From Pseudomonadota bacterium (GTDB lineage: Bacteria; Pseudomonadota; Alphaproteobacteria; Micavibrionales; Micavibrionaceae): a stretch of DNA of 15,653 bases. Positions 1-7,049 of this stretch are shown here, one piece after another. A program made the translations under genes and the position numbers. The notes under the pieces were generated by a model. That model saw only the letters and a list, made by a program, of their open reading frames with translations, searched no databases and had not been told where the DNA came from. Within the stretch, counting starts at the first letter, position 1. The number at the start of each line of letters is the position of its first letter. Location: positions 1 to 15,653 of the forward strand of contig JACQIJ010000188.1 in the NCBI GenBank assembly GCA_016198545.1. The letters are read 5' to 3'.

Positions 1-67
1 AGCTTTGCCTGATATGTTGTCAATTTTTTATGGCTGTTTATGAATTAGATTGCATGAATACAATTGA

Positions 68-91
68 TATGTAAATTAGAATTTTTACATA
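68..91. repeat. Perfect palindrome, operator-like (8-bp arms, 8-bp spacer)
   Basis: Left arm TATGTAAA (68-75) and right arm TTTACATA (84-91) are exact inverted copies separated by 8 bases. The size and AT-rich symmetry fit a binding site for a dimeric transcription factor better than a terminator, because the stem is almost all A:T and there is no GC-rich base. It lies about 150 bp before the hydrolase start and upstream of that gene's candidate promoter, so it might instead serve a gene to the left of the window. No second copy was seen in the window. Confidence 0.5.
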
Positions 92-168
92 CCAGATATC
101 CGTTTTCTTGAGACCAGCGTAGCCAGTAAAACTATCCACAACCAAATCAATACGTTAGGATAAATTTG

Positions 169-198
169 TAGACATTCGACAATGCAGCTTGCTATAGA
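169..198 (+). promoter_or_regulatory. Candidate sigma-70-like promoter for the alpha/beta hydrolase
   Basis: A -35 like TAGACA (169-174, 5 of 6 to consensus), an 18-bp spacer and a -10 like TATAGA (193-198, 4 of 6). The predicted start is near 205, giving a leader of about 38 nt that contains a GGGGAA Shine-Dalgarno (234-239). The match is moderate, and AT-rich DNA produces such matches easily. Confidence 0.35.
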
Positions 199-242
199 AG
201 ATGCAACTCTAACAGGGCATAAAAACTGACTACGGGGAACAT

Positions 243-917
243 ATGCCAGAAATCATGATTAACGGCCCGGCCGGTCGTCTCGAAGGCCGCTATACGCATT
301 CCAAAACGCCGAATGCTCCGCTTGCAATCGTATTGCATCCGAACCCGGAACATGGCGGCACGATGAATAATAAGGTTAACTATTATTTGTTTCAGGCTTT
401 TGCCGAGCGCGGTTTTTCGACGTTGCGGTTCAATTTTCGCGGCGTGGGAAAAAGCCAGGGTACGTTTGATCGCGGGGAGGGTGAACTGAGCGATGCCGCC
501 GCCGCGCTGGACTGGATGCAGGAGTTCAATCCGAACGCGCCGTATGTATGGGTCGGCGGTTATTCATTCGGCGCATGGGTCGGCATGCAGCTTCTAATGC
601 GCAGGCCGGAGATCAGGGGGTTTATATCGCTCGCCCCGCCGGCCAATGTTTACGATTTCAGTTTTCTGGCGCCATGCCCGACGTCGGGCCTGATTGCCCA
701 CGGCATGAAGGATACGCTCGTGCCGGAACCTCATGTGGAAAAACTGGTGCAGAAACTGCGTGCTCAGAGGGGCATTTCAATCGATTATCGCACGCTCGAC
801 AGCGCGACGCACTTCTTCAACGATGAAATCGACATCCTTATGTCGCATGTCCACGACCATATGAACAAGGCCGGCGGCGGACGTAAATTCATTCCGCAAA
901 TCAGCAAGGCGGCATAG
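243..917 (+). CDS. Alpha/beta hydrolase (COG2945-like)
   Basis: A 224-residue cytosolic alpha/beta-fold hydrolase of the small COG2945 type. The oxyanion-side motif HPNPEHGG (residues 32-39) corresponds to the HPHP..GG motif of this family. The nucleophile elbow is GYSFG, with Ser108; the acid is probably Asp157 in HGMKD and the base His190 in ATHFF. So the triad is complete and the length is normal for the family. The start is the ATG at 243, preceded by GGGGAA at 234-239. There is no signal peptide. Substrate is unknown; members are usually annotated as generic esterases or hydrolases. It is followed by a 176-bp gap before the YhdP-like gene, so co-transcription is possible but not shown. 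The last roughly 15 residues (after the predicted fold) are basic and probably disordered. Confidence 0.9.
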   Translation: MPEIMINGPAGRLEGRYTHSKTPNAPLAIVLHPNPEHGGTMNNKVNYYLFQAFAERGFSTLRFNFRGVGKSQGTFDRGEGELSDAAAALDWMQEFNPNAPYVWVGGYSFGAWVGMQLLMRRPEIRGFISLAPPANVYDFSFLAPCPTSGLIAHGMKDTLVPEPHVEKLVQKLRAQRGISIDYRTLDSATHFFNDEIDILMSHVHDHMNKAGGGRKFIPQISKAA

Positions 918-1093
918 GGCTTACGCTGCTGCGTTTCCGGTTGTTTCTTTCATATCTGCGAAACGCCGACAGCATAAAAACGGGGGCTTTATCGCCAACG
1001 GGCGGTTCGGCCATATTTCCGCTTCCTTTACCCTGTATTATATAACAGACTGAACTGTTTCTGATTTTTCGTATCATATGGAACATATCAGGG
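918..1093. other. Intergenic region between the hydrolase and the AsmA/YhdP-like gene
   Basis: A 176-bp gap with no credible coding sequence. It contains TATTAT (1036-1041), TATAAC (1041-1046) and TATCAT (1072-1077), any of which could act as a -10, but none has a good -35 at the right distance. No GC-rich hairpin followed by a T-run was found after the hydrolase stop. Confidence 0.4.
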
Positions 1094-4000
1094 ATGAATA
1101 AAAGGCATCTGAAATATTTTACAAGAACGGTCGTGATTGTCGCTGAGTGCGTCGGCGCATTGCTCAGCGTTGCGTTGCTTGCCACCATATTTCTGGTTCT
1201 TCGCTTGCTGAGCGGACCTCTGGATGTCGGTTTTGCGAAGAAATATATCGAACAGGCGCTGCGCGACCCCGTCAGCGGCTATAGCGTAACGCTAGACGGC
1301 GCGACGATGCATTGGCCGGATATGGATGGCCCCTTGATGTTGCGTTTCAATCAGGTTGGACTGATAAAGCGGAGTAAGGAGGTTCTGGCAGTGCGCAGCG
1401 TGCAGGTGGGCCTGTCGGGCATTCATCTTCTGGCGGGGCGCATAGAGCCGGTGCGGATTATCCTGCGCGGCCCGGCGCTGCATCTCGTCCGTATGCAGGA
1501 TGGGCGCATCAATCTGAGCGTTGATGATGATCCGGGCGATGATGATATTGAAGAGACCGCGGAAAATCCGCTGATGCGTATCATAAACACGTTGTCGGGC
1601 CCGGAGAGCGGCATTGACAGACGTTCCCCGATTGGCCATTTGCAGAGCGTCGAAATCGGAGATGCCAATATGGTGATGGAAGACCACATCCTGGGCATTT
1701 CATGGTATCTGACGGGGCTTGATCTTATGTTTGCGCGTGAAAGGCGCGGTCTGGCTGTTACAGCCGGCGTGCAGATACCCGGCGGACGGAATGGCGCAGC
1801 GTCGCTTTCCGCTGCGGCCGTCTATAATCGCGTTCCCGGCGACTTCGATGTCAGGTTGAATATAAAGGATTTCAATCCCCGGGTTTTATCCCGGAAAATA
1901 GAGGATCTGTCTTTTCTTGAGAGCTTCGATTTGTCCATTGATGGGACTATGCGGGCAAAGCTGGATGCGTCATTGAAGTTGCAAAGCGCGGAAATGGCTT
2001 TATCCGCGGATGACGGATATCTGGATATTCAAGGCGTTTACGACGCCCCGTTTCCGTTCCAGAAGATTTTTCTGGATGTCGCTTATGATGCCGCAGCCGG
2101 GCGGGCGGATGTTCGCTCTCTGTCCTTGCGGGCGCAGGACGTGGATGTGCTGGCCAGCAGCGCAATCGCTGTCGGCGAAAACGATATTTCCGCGTCTGTA
2201 AAAATCAGCGTTCCCCAACTGCCGCAGGAGAAGGTAAAGGCATTGTGGCCCGATGCCTTGCGTGGAAAATCCATTGAGTCATGGATGACGCAACAATTAT
2301 CGGATGGTATTGTAAACGATATCTCCGTTGCCTTCGATCTGTCCGCCGTGCACGGCGAGGAAAGGTGGGATACAAAAATCGAAAATATTGTATCATCGTT
2401 CGGTATTTCCGGCATGACGGTCGATTATCGCGCGCCTCTGAAGGCCGCGCGCGATGTCAAAGGCGCCGGAAGGTACGAAAACGATATATTGACGGTCGAA
2501 ATCGAAAGCGCCGCTGTCGGCCCTGATTTATCCGTTACGGGCGGGAAGGTTACCATCGATAATATTGCGGGCGATGCGGTTGGCACAGCCAATATTGATG
2601 TGAAGCTGACGGGGCCTTTGCCTTCCGTTTTCGACTATATTTCCGACGAGCCTATCGACATGAAGGGCGAGGATCTGGGGCTTGACTCGGAAAACATAAA
2701 AGGGAAGGCCGATCTGGATGTGAATATCAATTTTCCAACGCTGAAAGAGCTTCCGGCGGAAAAGGTGAAGGTCACGGCTTCCGGCAGGCTTTCCGATGTT
2801 GTTCTGCCCGACGTAGTAAAGACGCTGGATCTGACCGGCGGCCCGCTTGATCTGAGGGTTGCCGGCGGGAAAGTCGAACTGAAAGGAAAGGCGAAAATAG
2901 AGGGGCGCGATATTATCCTGTCATGGGAACAGTTCCTCGAGACCGAGGGGAAGCCCTACGGCAGCAAAATCGTCGCGGATGTGAATGCCGACAAGGGGCT
3001 GCGCGACCTTCTGGGCATTGCGCTGGATGACTGGATGCAGGGAGCCGTTCACGCTCATGTCATCTATACGGAATTCGGCGGAGGCCGGTCCGAAGCCGAT
3101 GTTACGGCGGATGTAAAACCCGCGCTCATCACGGTAAAGCCTTTCGCGCATGAAAAACCGGCCGGCGCGGCGGGGACGGTCCGTTGCGTCGCCGTATTGC
3201 AGAAAGGCCAGTTGCGCGAAATCAAAAATTTCAGCATAGACGCGCCGGATATGAAGCTATCGAACGGAACGCTGAAATTTGACGCTGTCGGCGGAAGGGA
3301 TGTCTTGCGCAGCGGGATAATGCCCCAATTCAGCCTGGGGGAGACGAACGGATCCCTTGATTTTACGATTGCTCCGAACGGCGCTTTCCGTACGACGCTG
3401 AAAGGAAAATTTCTTGACGCGCGGCCGTTTCTGAAGAAGAAAAAAGAAAAGCGTGAACCTTATAACGGCCCGCCTGTTGTGGCCTCGGTCGATGTTATGC
3501 GCATGCGCACGGCAGACCAGCAGACGGTGGATCGCGCAAAAATATATCTGGACTTAAGCGGCGAAGGCCTGCCTAACCAGCTTGAACTGGATGCCGTGGC
3601 GGGGCGCGGCGCCATTTATTTCCGCCTGAAGCCCGACGCGGCAGGCCGCGTGAATTTCAGGATGGAGGCCGACGATGCCGGGGCTACGCTACGGGCTTTC
3701 GAAATATATAAAAACGTCAGGGGCGGAAAAATCGTGATGGAGGGTGCGTCCGCGCCCGGCAAAAACGCGCGCGTAATCTTTGGCAATGCGCAGTTGAGCG
3801 ATTTTAACGTCGTCGATGCCCCGGTTCTGGCCCAGCTTATCGGCGCAATCAGTCCCACCGGCCTGCCGCAGCTTTTGAGCGGGGAGGGGCTTTATTTCTC
3901 CCGGCTTGAGTCAAAATTCGAATGGTATATGAGAAAGCCGGGCGATATATACGCCATTACGGACGGCCGTACATCGGGGTCGTCTCTGGGCCTGACCTTT

Positions 4001-4249
4001 GAAGGAAAGATAGACAAGGAACGCAATGCCATAGACATGAAGGGACATATTGTGCCCGTGTCTGAAATCAATTCGCTTCTTTCCGACATTCCCCTGATCG
4101 GCGATATCCTGACTGGCGGCAATGGCGGCGGCATCTTTGCGGCCACTTATACCGTGGAGGGGCCGACGGAAAAGCCCGATGTTTCGGTCAATCCCCTGTC
4201 CGTTCTTGCGCCCGGCATTTTACGCCGGATGCTGTTCGAGGATGAGTGA
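1094..4249 (+). CDS. AsmA/YhdP-like envelope protein (large lipid-transfer family)
   Basis: A 1051-residue protein anchored in the inner membrane by one N-terminal helix (about residues 12-36), with the rest predicted to be periplasmic. The body is made of repeated beta-rich segments rich in 'V.G..L.I..' patterns, and the tail SVNPLSVLAPGILRRML (1031-1047) is the typical C-terminus of the alphaproteobacterial DUF3971/AsmA_2 group. E. coli relatives (YhdP, TamB, YdbH) form long grooves that carry phospholipids from the inner to the outer membrane; the same role here is inferred. The ATG at 1094 is the only start that keeps the membrane anchor, yet GGG directly touches the ATG with no spacing, so the translation signal is poor. 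The stop at 4247-4249 directly abuts the stop of the convergent acyl-CoA dehydrogenase gene. I see no frameshift or internal stop. Confidence 0.87.
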   Translation: MNKRHLKYFTRTVVIVAECVGALLSVALLATIFLVLRLLSGPLDVGFAKKYIEQALRDPVSGYSVTLDGATMHWPDMDGPLMLRFNQVGLIKRSKEVLAVRSVQVGLSGIHLLAGRIEPVRIILRGPALHLVRMQDGRINLSVDDDPGDDDIEETAENPLMRIINTLSGPESGIDRRSPIGHLQSVEIGDANMVMEDHILGISWYLTGLDLMFARERRGLAVTAGVQIPGGRNGAASLSAAAVYNRVPGDFDVRLNIKDFNPRVLSRKIEDLSFLESFDLSIDGTMRAKLDASLKLQSAEMALSADDGYLDIQGVYDAPFPFQKIFLDVAYDAAAGRADVRSLSLRAQDVDVLASSAIAVGENDISASVKISVPQLPQEKVKALWPDALRGKSIESWMTQQLSDGIVNDISVAFDLSAVHGEERWDTKIENIVSSFGISGMTVDYRAPLKAARDVKGAGRYENDILTVEIESAAVGPDLSVTGGKVTIDNIAGDAVGTANIDVKLTGPLPSVFDYISDEPIDMKGEDLGLDSENIKGKADLDVNINFPTLKELPAEKVKVTASGRLSDVVLPDVVKTLDLTGGPLDLRVAGGKVELKGKAKIEGRDIILSWEQFLETEGKPYGSKIVADVNADKGLRDLLGIALDDWMQGAVHAHVIYTEFGGGRSEADVTADVKPALITVKPFAHEKPAGAAGTVRCVAVLQKGQLREIKNFSIDAPDMKLSNGTLKFDAVGGRDVLRSGIMPQFSLGETNGSLDFTIAPNGAFRTTLKGKFLDARPFLKKKKEKREPYNGPPVVASVDVMRMRTADQQTVDRAKIYLDLSGEGLPNQLELDAVAGRGAIYFRLKPDAAGRVNFRMEADDAGATLRAFEIYKNVRGGKIVMEGASAPGKNARVIFGNAQLSDFNVVDAPVLAQLIGAISPTGLPQLLSGEGLYFSRLESKFEWYMRKPGDIYAITDGRTSGSSLGLTFEGKIDKERNAIDMKGHIVPVSEINSLLSDIPLIGDILTGGNGGGIFAATYTVEGPTEKPDVSVNPLSVLAPGILRRMLFEDE

Positions 4250-5995
4250 TTACAGCGTGCACTTCCCCACGGATTCGGATCCTTTCAGAACCGTTTCCAG
4301 ATATCCGCGGCAATGCGGCAATACGTGAGTCGCGTAAAAAGCCGCGGCATGCCGTTTGTCTTCTGCGAAGGGTGCCCCGGTATTCCAGGCGGCCAGCGCG
4401 GCGCGCGCGCACATGAGGCCTCCGGCCACGACGCCGAAAAGATTTAAGTAGGGGACGTTGACAGCCGCGACAGCGTCGAGATTTTTGCGCTCCCCCGTTT
4501 CAAGAACCCAGTTCGTGGCCTGCCGCAGGCAGGCGATGCCCTCCTTCAGCGCGGCGGCCGTGCCCTTCATGTCTTGTTGCCGTTCCAGAGACGAAACGGT
4601 CTGCATGGCTTCCTCGATATATGCTCCGGCGGCTGCGCCTCTGTCCATGATGATTTTCCGCATCGACAGGTCAAGCGCCTGAACGCCATTCGCGCCTTCG
4701 TAAATCGGCAGGATGCGGGCGTCGCGGTAATATTGCGCTGCGCCCGTTTCCTCTATGAAGCCCATGCCGCCATGTACCTGTACGCCTATGGATGTCACGT
4801 CCACCGCCATGTCCGTGCACCACGCCTTGACCACGGGCGTCAGAAGGTTGGCGCGATCCTGCGCTTTTTGGTCGCCCGCGCGGGCCAGATCCATCATTTT
4901 CGCCGCCTCGTATGTCAGGGCGCGCGCGGCATCGGCGCGCACCTTCATCGATAGCAGCATGCGCCGCACGTCCGGATGCTCGATGATTGCCACGCGTTCT
5001 CCCGCCCCTTTTTCGGACAGTTTGACGCCCTGTATGCGCTCTTTGGCATAGGCCAGAGCATGCTGATACGCCCGTTCGGCGACCGCCACGCCCTGCAGGC
5101 CGACGGAAAGGCGGGCGTTGTTCATCATTGTGAACATGTATTTCAGCCCCTCGTTTTCCTTGCCGATTAAAAACCCTGTCGCGCCACCCGCGTCCCCGAA
5201 CTGCATCGTGCAGGTGGGGGATGCGTGAATGCCCAGCTTGTGTTCGACGGATACGCACTTCACATCGTTGCGCGCGCCCGGTTTCCCCACCGCGTCCGGC
5301 ATGAATTTGGGCACGACGAACATGGAAATGCCTTTTGTCCCCTCCGGCGCGTCCGGCGCGCGGGCCAGGACCATGTGGATGATGTTCTCAGCGAAATCAT
5401 GTTCGCCGTAGGTAATGAAAATCTTCTGCCCGCTGATTTTATACGTACCGTTCTTTTGCTTTACGGCTTTTGTTTTGATCGCGCCCAGATCCGTGCCCGC
5501 ATGCGGTTCTGTCAGATGCATCGTGCCAGTCCATATGCCCGATACAAGTTTCTCAAGGTATATCTTCCGCTGTTCTTCCGTGCCGTGATGGGCAATGGCT
5601 TCCACCGCAGCCTGGTTCAGAAGCGGGCAGAGGCCGAAGGACATGTTTGCACTTTGCCACATTTCAAATACCGCGAAGGCTACCATCCACGGCAGGCCCT
5701 GCCCGCCATGCGCCTCGTCGAACGGGATGCCGTTCCATCCGCCGTCGCGGTACTGCGCATAGGCGTCCCTGAAGCCTTTCGGGGTCTTTACGCCGCCGTT
5801 TTCAAACCGGCTTGTCTCTTTGTCGCCGGAAGCGTTCAGGGGCGCGATGACCTCCGACGCCAGTTTGCCGGCGCTCTCTAGAATAAGCTGTATGTCATCC
5901 GCGCCCATCTCCTGCATTTTCGGCAGACCATCGAAACCCACCACGTGCTGCAGCGTGAACATCATTTCGTCAACCGGCGCTCTGTAGTCGCTCAT
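4250..5995 (-). CDS. Acyl-CoA dehydrogenase, DmdC-like
   Basis: A 581-residue FAD-dependent acyl-CoA dehydrogenase that introduces the 2,3-double bond into an acyl-CoA thioester. The N-terminus (MSDYRAPVDEMMFTL) and the length are typical of the group that includes 3-methylmercaptopropionyl-CoA dehydrogenase DmdC, which has an extra C-terminal domain (about residues 460-581). Visible motifs are LTEPHAGTDLG (161-171, flavin contact), QVHGGMGFIEE (406-416), and IYEGANGVQ, where Glu433 is the expected catalytic base. The substrate cannot be told from sequence: many members of this group act on ordinary fatty acyl-CoA, and no other dmd or beta-oxidation gene is nearby. The ATG at 5995 has a strong Shine-Dalgarno (GGGGG, complement of 6000-6004, 4 nt from the ATG). 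It is a single-gene transcription unit on the minus strand, convergent with the YhdP-like gene and divergent from the transglycosylase gene. Confidence 0.93.
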   Translation of the reverse strand: MSDYRAPVDEMMFTLQHVVGFDGLPKMQEMGADDIQLILESAGKLASEVIAPLNASGDKETSRFENGGVKTPKGFRDAYAQYRDGGWNGIPFDEAHGGQGLPWMVAFAVFEMWQSANMSFGLCPLLNQAAVEAIAHHGTEEQRKIYLEKLVSGIWTGTMHLTEPHAGTDLGAIKTKAVKQKNGTYKISGQKIFITYGEHDFAENIIHMVLARAPDAPEGTKGISMFVVPKFMPDAVGKPGARNDVKCVSVEHKLGIHASPTCTMQFGDAGGATGFLIGKENEGLKYMFTMMNNARLSVGLQGVAVAERAYQHALAYAKERIQGVKLSEKGAGERVAIIEHPDVRRMLLSMKVRADAARALTYEAAKMMDLARAGDQKAQDRANLLTPVVKAWCTDMAVDVTSIGVQVHGGMGFIEETGAAQYYRDARILPIYEGANGVQALDLSMRKIIMDRGAAAGAYIEEAMQTVSSLERQQDMKGTAAALKEGIACLRQATNWVLETGERKNLDAVAAVNVPYLNLFGVVAGGLMCARAALAAWNTGAPFAEDKRHAAAFYATHVLPHCRGYLETVLKGSESVGKCTL

Positions 5996-6019
5996 GATTC
6001 CCCCATTTTCAGAGCGTTA

Positions 6020-6047
6020 ACTATATACGGCCCGTATTTCCACGCAA
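6020..6047 (-). promoter_or_regulatory. Possible sigma-70-like promoter of the acyl-CoA dehydrogenase gene
   Basis: Read on the minus strand: -35 TTGCGT (complement of 6042-6047, weak), 16-bp spacer, -10 TATAGT (complement of 6020-6025, 5 of 6). The predicted start is near 6013, giving a leader of under 20 nt that still includes the GGGGG Shine-Dalgarno. The -10 is good, but the -35 matches only the first three bases. Confidence 0.3.
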
Positions 6048-6049
6048 AC

Positions 6050-6064
6050 TGGCATGCCCCTTGC
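6050..6064 (+). promoter_or_regulatory. Sigma-54-like (RpoN) promoter before the lytic transglycosylase
   Basis: TGGCATG (6050-6056), four bases, then TTGC (6061-6064). The invariant GG (6051-6052) and GC (6063-6064) are separated by exactly 10 bp, as in -24/-12 promoters (consensus TGGCACG-N4-TTGCW). There are two mismatches: T for C in the -24 element, and G at the last W position. The predicted start is about 6076, which gives a leader of about 32 nt carrying the GGGGAA Shine-Dalgarno at 6099-6104. No matching upstream activator site was recognised. Confidence 0.5.
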
Positions 6065-6107
6065 GACGACATAATCGTGTGTAAAACGGCCTGTCTTTGG
6101 GGAAATT

Positions 6108-7013
6108 ATGAATGCTATAGAAAATTCATTTGATAACAATGCGTTAGCCACTCTTTCGCGGCAGGCTGCCCCGCGCGTGGTCAATGCGATTAAGACGGCC
6201 GCCGCCCGGACAGGGGTTAATTTTGCCTATTTGTTGGAACAGGCCGCTGCCGAAAGCGGGTTCGACGCACACGCCGGGTCGAAGACCAGCAGCGCCAAAG
6301 GACTTTACCAGTTCATCGAAAGCACATGGCTGAACATGGTCAAAAAATACGGGCCCGGCCACGGCATGGGCAAGTATGCGCAGATGATAGGCGCGGACGG
6401 GCGCGTGTCCGACCCGCAGGCGCGCCGTGAAATTCTGGATCTGCGCAACGATCCTGAGAAGGCATCCCTTCTGGCCGCGGAATTCGCTTCTGAAAACCGC
6501 GATTACCTCGTGCAGAAAGCGGGCATGAAGTCGGAAGAGGTTGGTTCCGTCGAACTCTATCTTGCCCATTTTCTCGGCGCCGGATCGGCTGCCGGCTTTC
6601 TGAAGGCCATGAAGGAAAATCCAATGGCGAATGCCGCGGATATATTTCCGCGCGCCGCGAACGCCAACCGCAACGTGTTCTATGACCGTGAAACCGGCGA
6701 AGGCCGCACGCTGGCCGGCGTCTACGATTTTTTCGCGAAAAAATTCAGCAGCGGCGCGGAAATGGCTACGCCCGCAGATGATACAAATCTTCCCGGCTTT
6801 CCAGCCGGCTTTCCGCGCCGCCCGTCGCCTCCTGTTGCGCGCGATTATCCCCGTGACCTTTACGAAGCGTTGCTTTCCAGCCGTCCGGCGCAGCCTCTTT
6901 CCGTTCCGAAATCATTCCCGCTGTTTTCCGTGAGAGGGCCGGAGACGGCTCTTTCCCCGGTGGATGTTCTGTTTCTGGCGCAAACGGAGCTTATTGGGCG
7001 CATGACCGAATAA
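6108..7013 (+). CDS. Lytic transglycosylase (SLT domain) without a signal peptide
   Basis: A 301-residue protein with a family-1-like SLT domain that cleaves the MurNAc-GlcNAc bond of peptidoglycan. The catalytic glutamate is Glu49 in QAAAESGFD, followed by the usual SSAKGLYQFIESTW (61-74). The lysozyme-like fold probably spans about residues 25-170. After about residue 215 comes a proline-rich linker (LPGFPAGFPRRPSPP) and a C-terminal region of no recognised family. The N-terminus (MNAIENSFDN) is polar, so no Sec signal peptide or lipobox is present, although the enzyme must act in the periplasm. It may be exported by another route (a flagellar or other secretion apparatus) or released by lysis. 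The ATG at 6108 follows GGGGAA (6099-6104). A sigma-54-like promoter lies upstream; together with the missing signal peptide this hints at a flagellar or specialised role, which is inference only. Confidence 0.88.
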   Translation: MNAIENSFDNNALATLSRQAAPRVVNAIKTAAARTGVNFAYLLEQAAAESGFDAHAGSKTSSAKGLYQFIESTWLNMVKKYGPGHGMGKYAQMIGADGRVSDPQARREILDLRNDPEKASLLAAEFASENRDYLVQKAGMKSEEVGSVELYLAHFLGAGSAAGFLKAMKENPMANAADIFPRAANANRNVFYDRETGEGRTLAGVYDFFAKKFSSGAEMATPADDTNLPGFPAGFPRRPSPPVARDYPRDLYEALLSSRPAQPLSVPKSFPLFSVRGPETALSPVDVLFLAQTELIGRMTE

Positions 7014-7014
7014 T

Positions 7015-7043
7015 TTGACATAAATTTATGTGTGTACTATTAT
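7015..7043 (+). promoter_or_regulatory. Near-consensus sigma-70-like promoter, predicts leaderless mRNA
   Basis: A perfect -35 TTGACA (7015-7020), an ideal 17-bp spacer and -10 TATTAT (7038-7043, 5 of 6). Six bases (CCGGCC) then separate the -10 from an ATG at 7050, so the predicted transcription start is the A of the start codon itself. No Shine-Dalgarno sequence lies before that ATG. The promoter begins one base after the stop of the transglycosylase gene. Confidence 0.75.
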
Positions 7044-7049
7044 CCGGCC

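Larger units (their letters stand above)
1..242. other. AT-rich non-coding leader region upstream of the hydrolase gene
   Basis: No convincing coding sequence, tRNA or other RNA gene is visible. The stretch is much richer in A and T than the genes to its right. It holds a perfect palindrome (68-91), one sequence resembling a DnaA box (132-140, CTATCCACA) and a possible promoter (169-198) for the hydrolase gene. It probably is the regulatory region of that gene, plus part of an intergenic region whose left neighbour lies outside the window. Confidence 0.6.

Noticed and set aside
132..140. CTATCCACA, one mismatch from a DnaA box, in AT-rich DNA (possible replication origin)
   Set aside because: Only one near-match was found in the region; an origin needs a cluster of boxes and the neighbouring genes are not typical of an alphaproteobacterial oriC.
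970..1010. Weak hairpins after the hydrolase stop as a terminator
   Set aside because: The possible stems are about 5 bp with mismatches and no T-run follows.
5225..5881. Plus-strand open frame (218 codons) antisense to the acyl-CoA dehydrogenase
   Set aside because: No family resemblance; the minus strand encodes an intact acyl-CoA dehydrogenase with all motifs across this stretch.
6787..6814. Short tandem repeat (CCGGCTTTCC twice) in the transglycosylase gene
   Set aside because: It encodes a Pro/Gly-rich linker (GFPAGFP), where such short repeats are ordinary.
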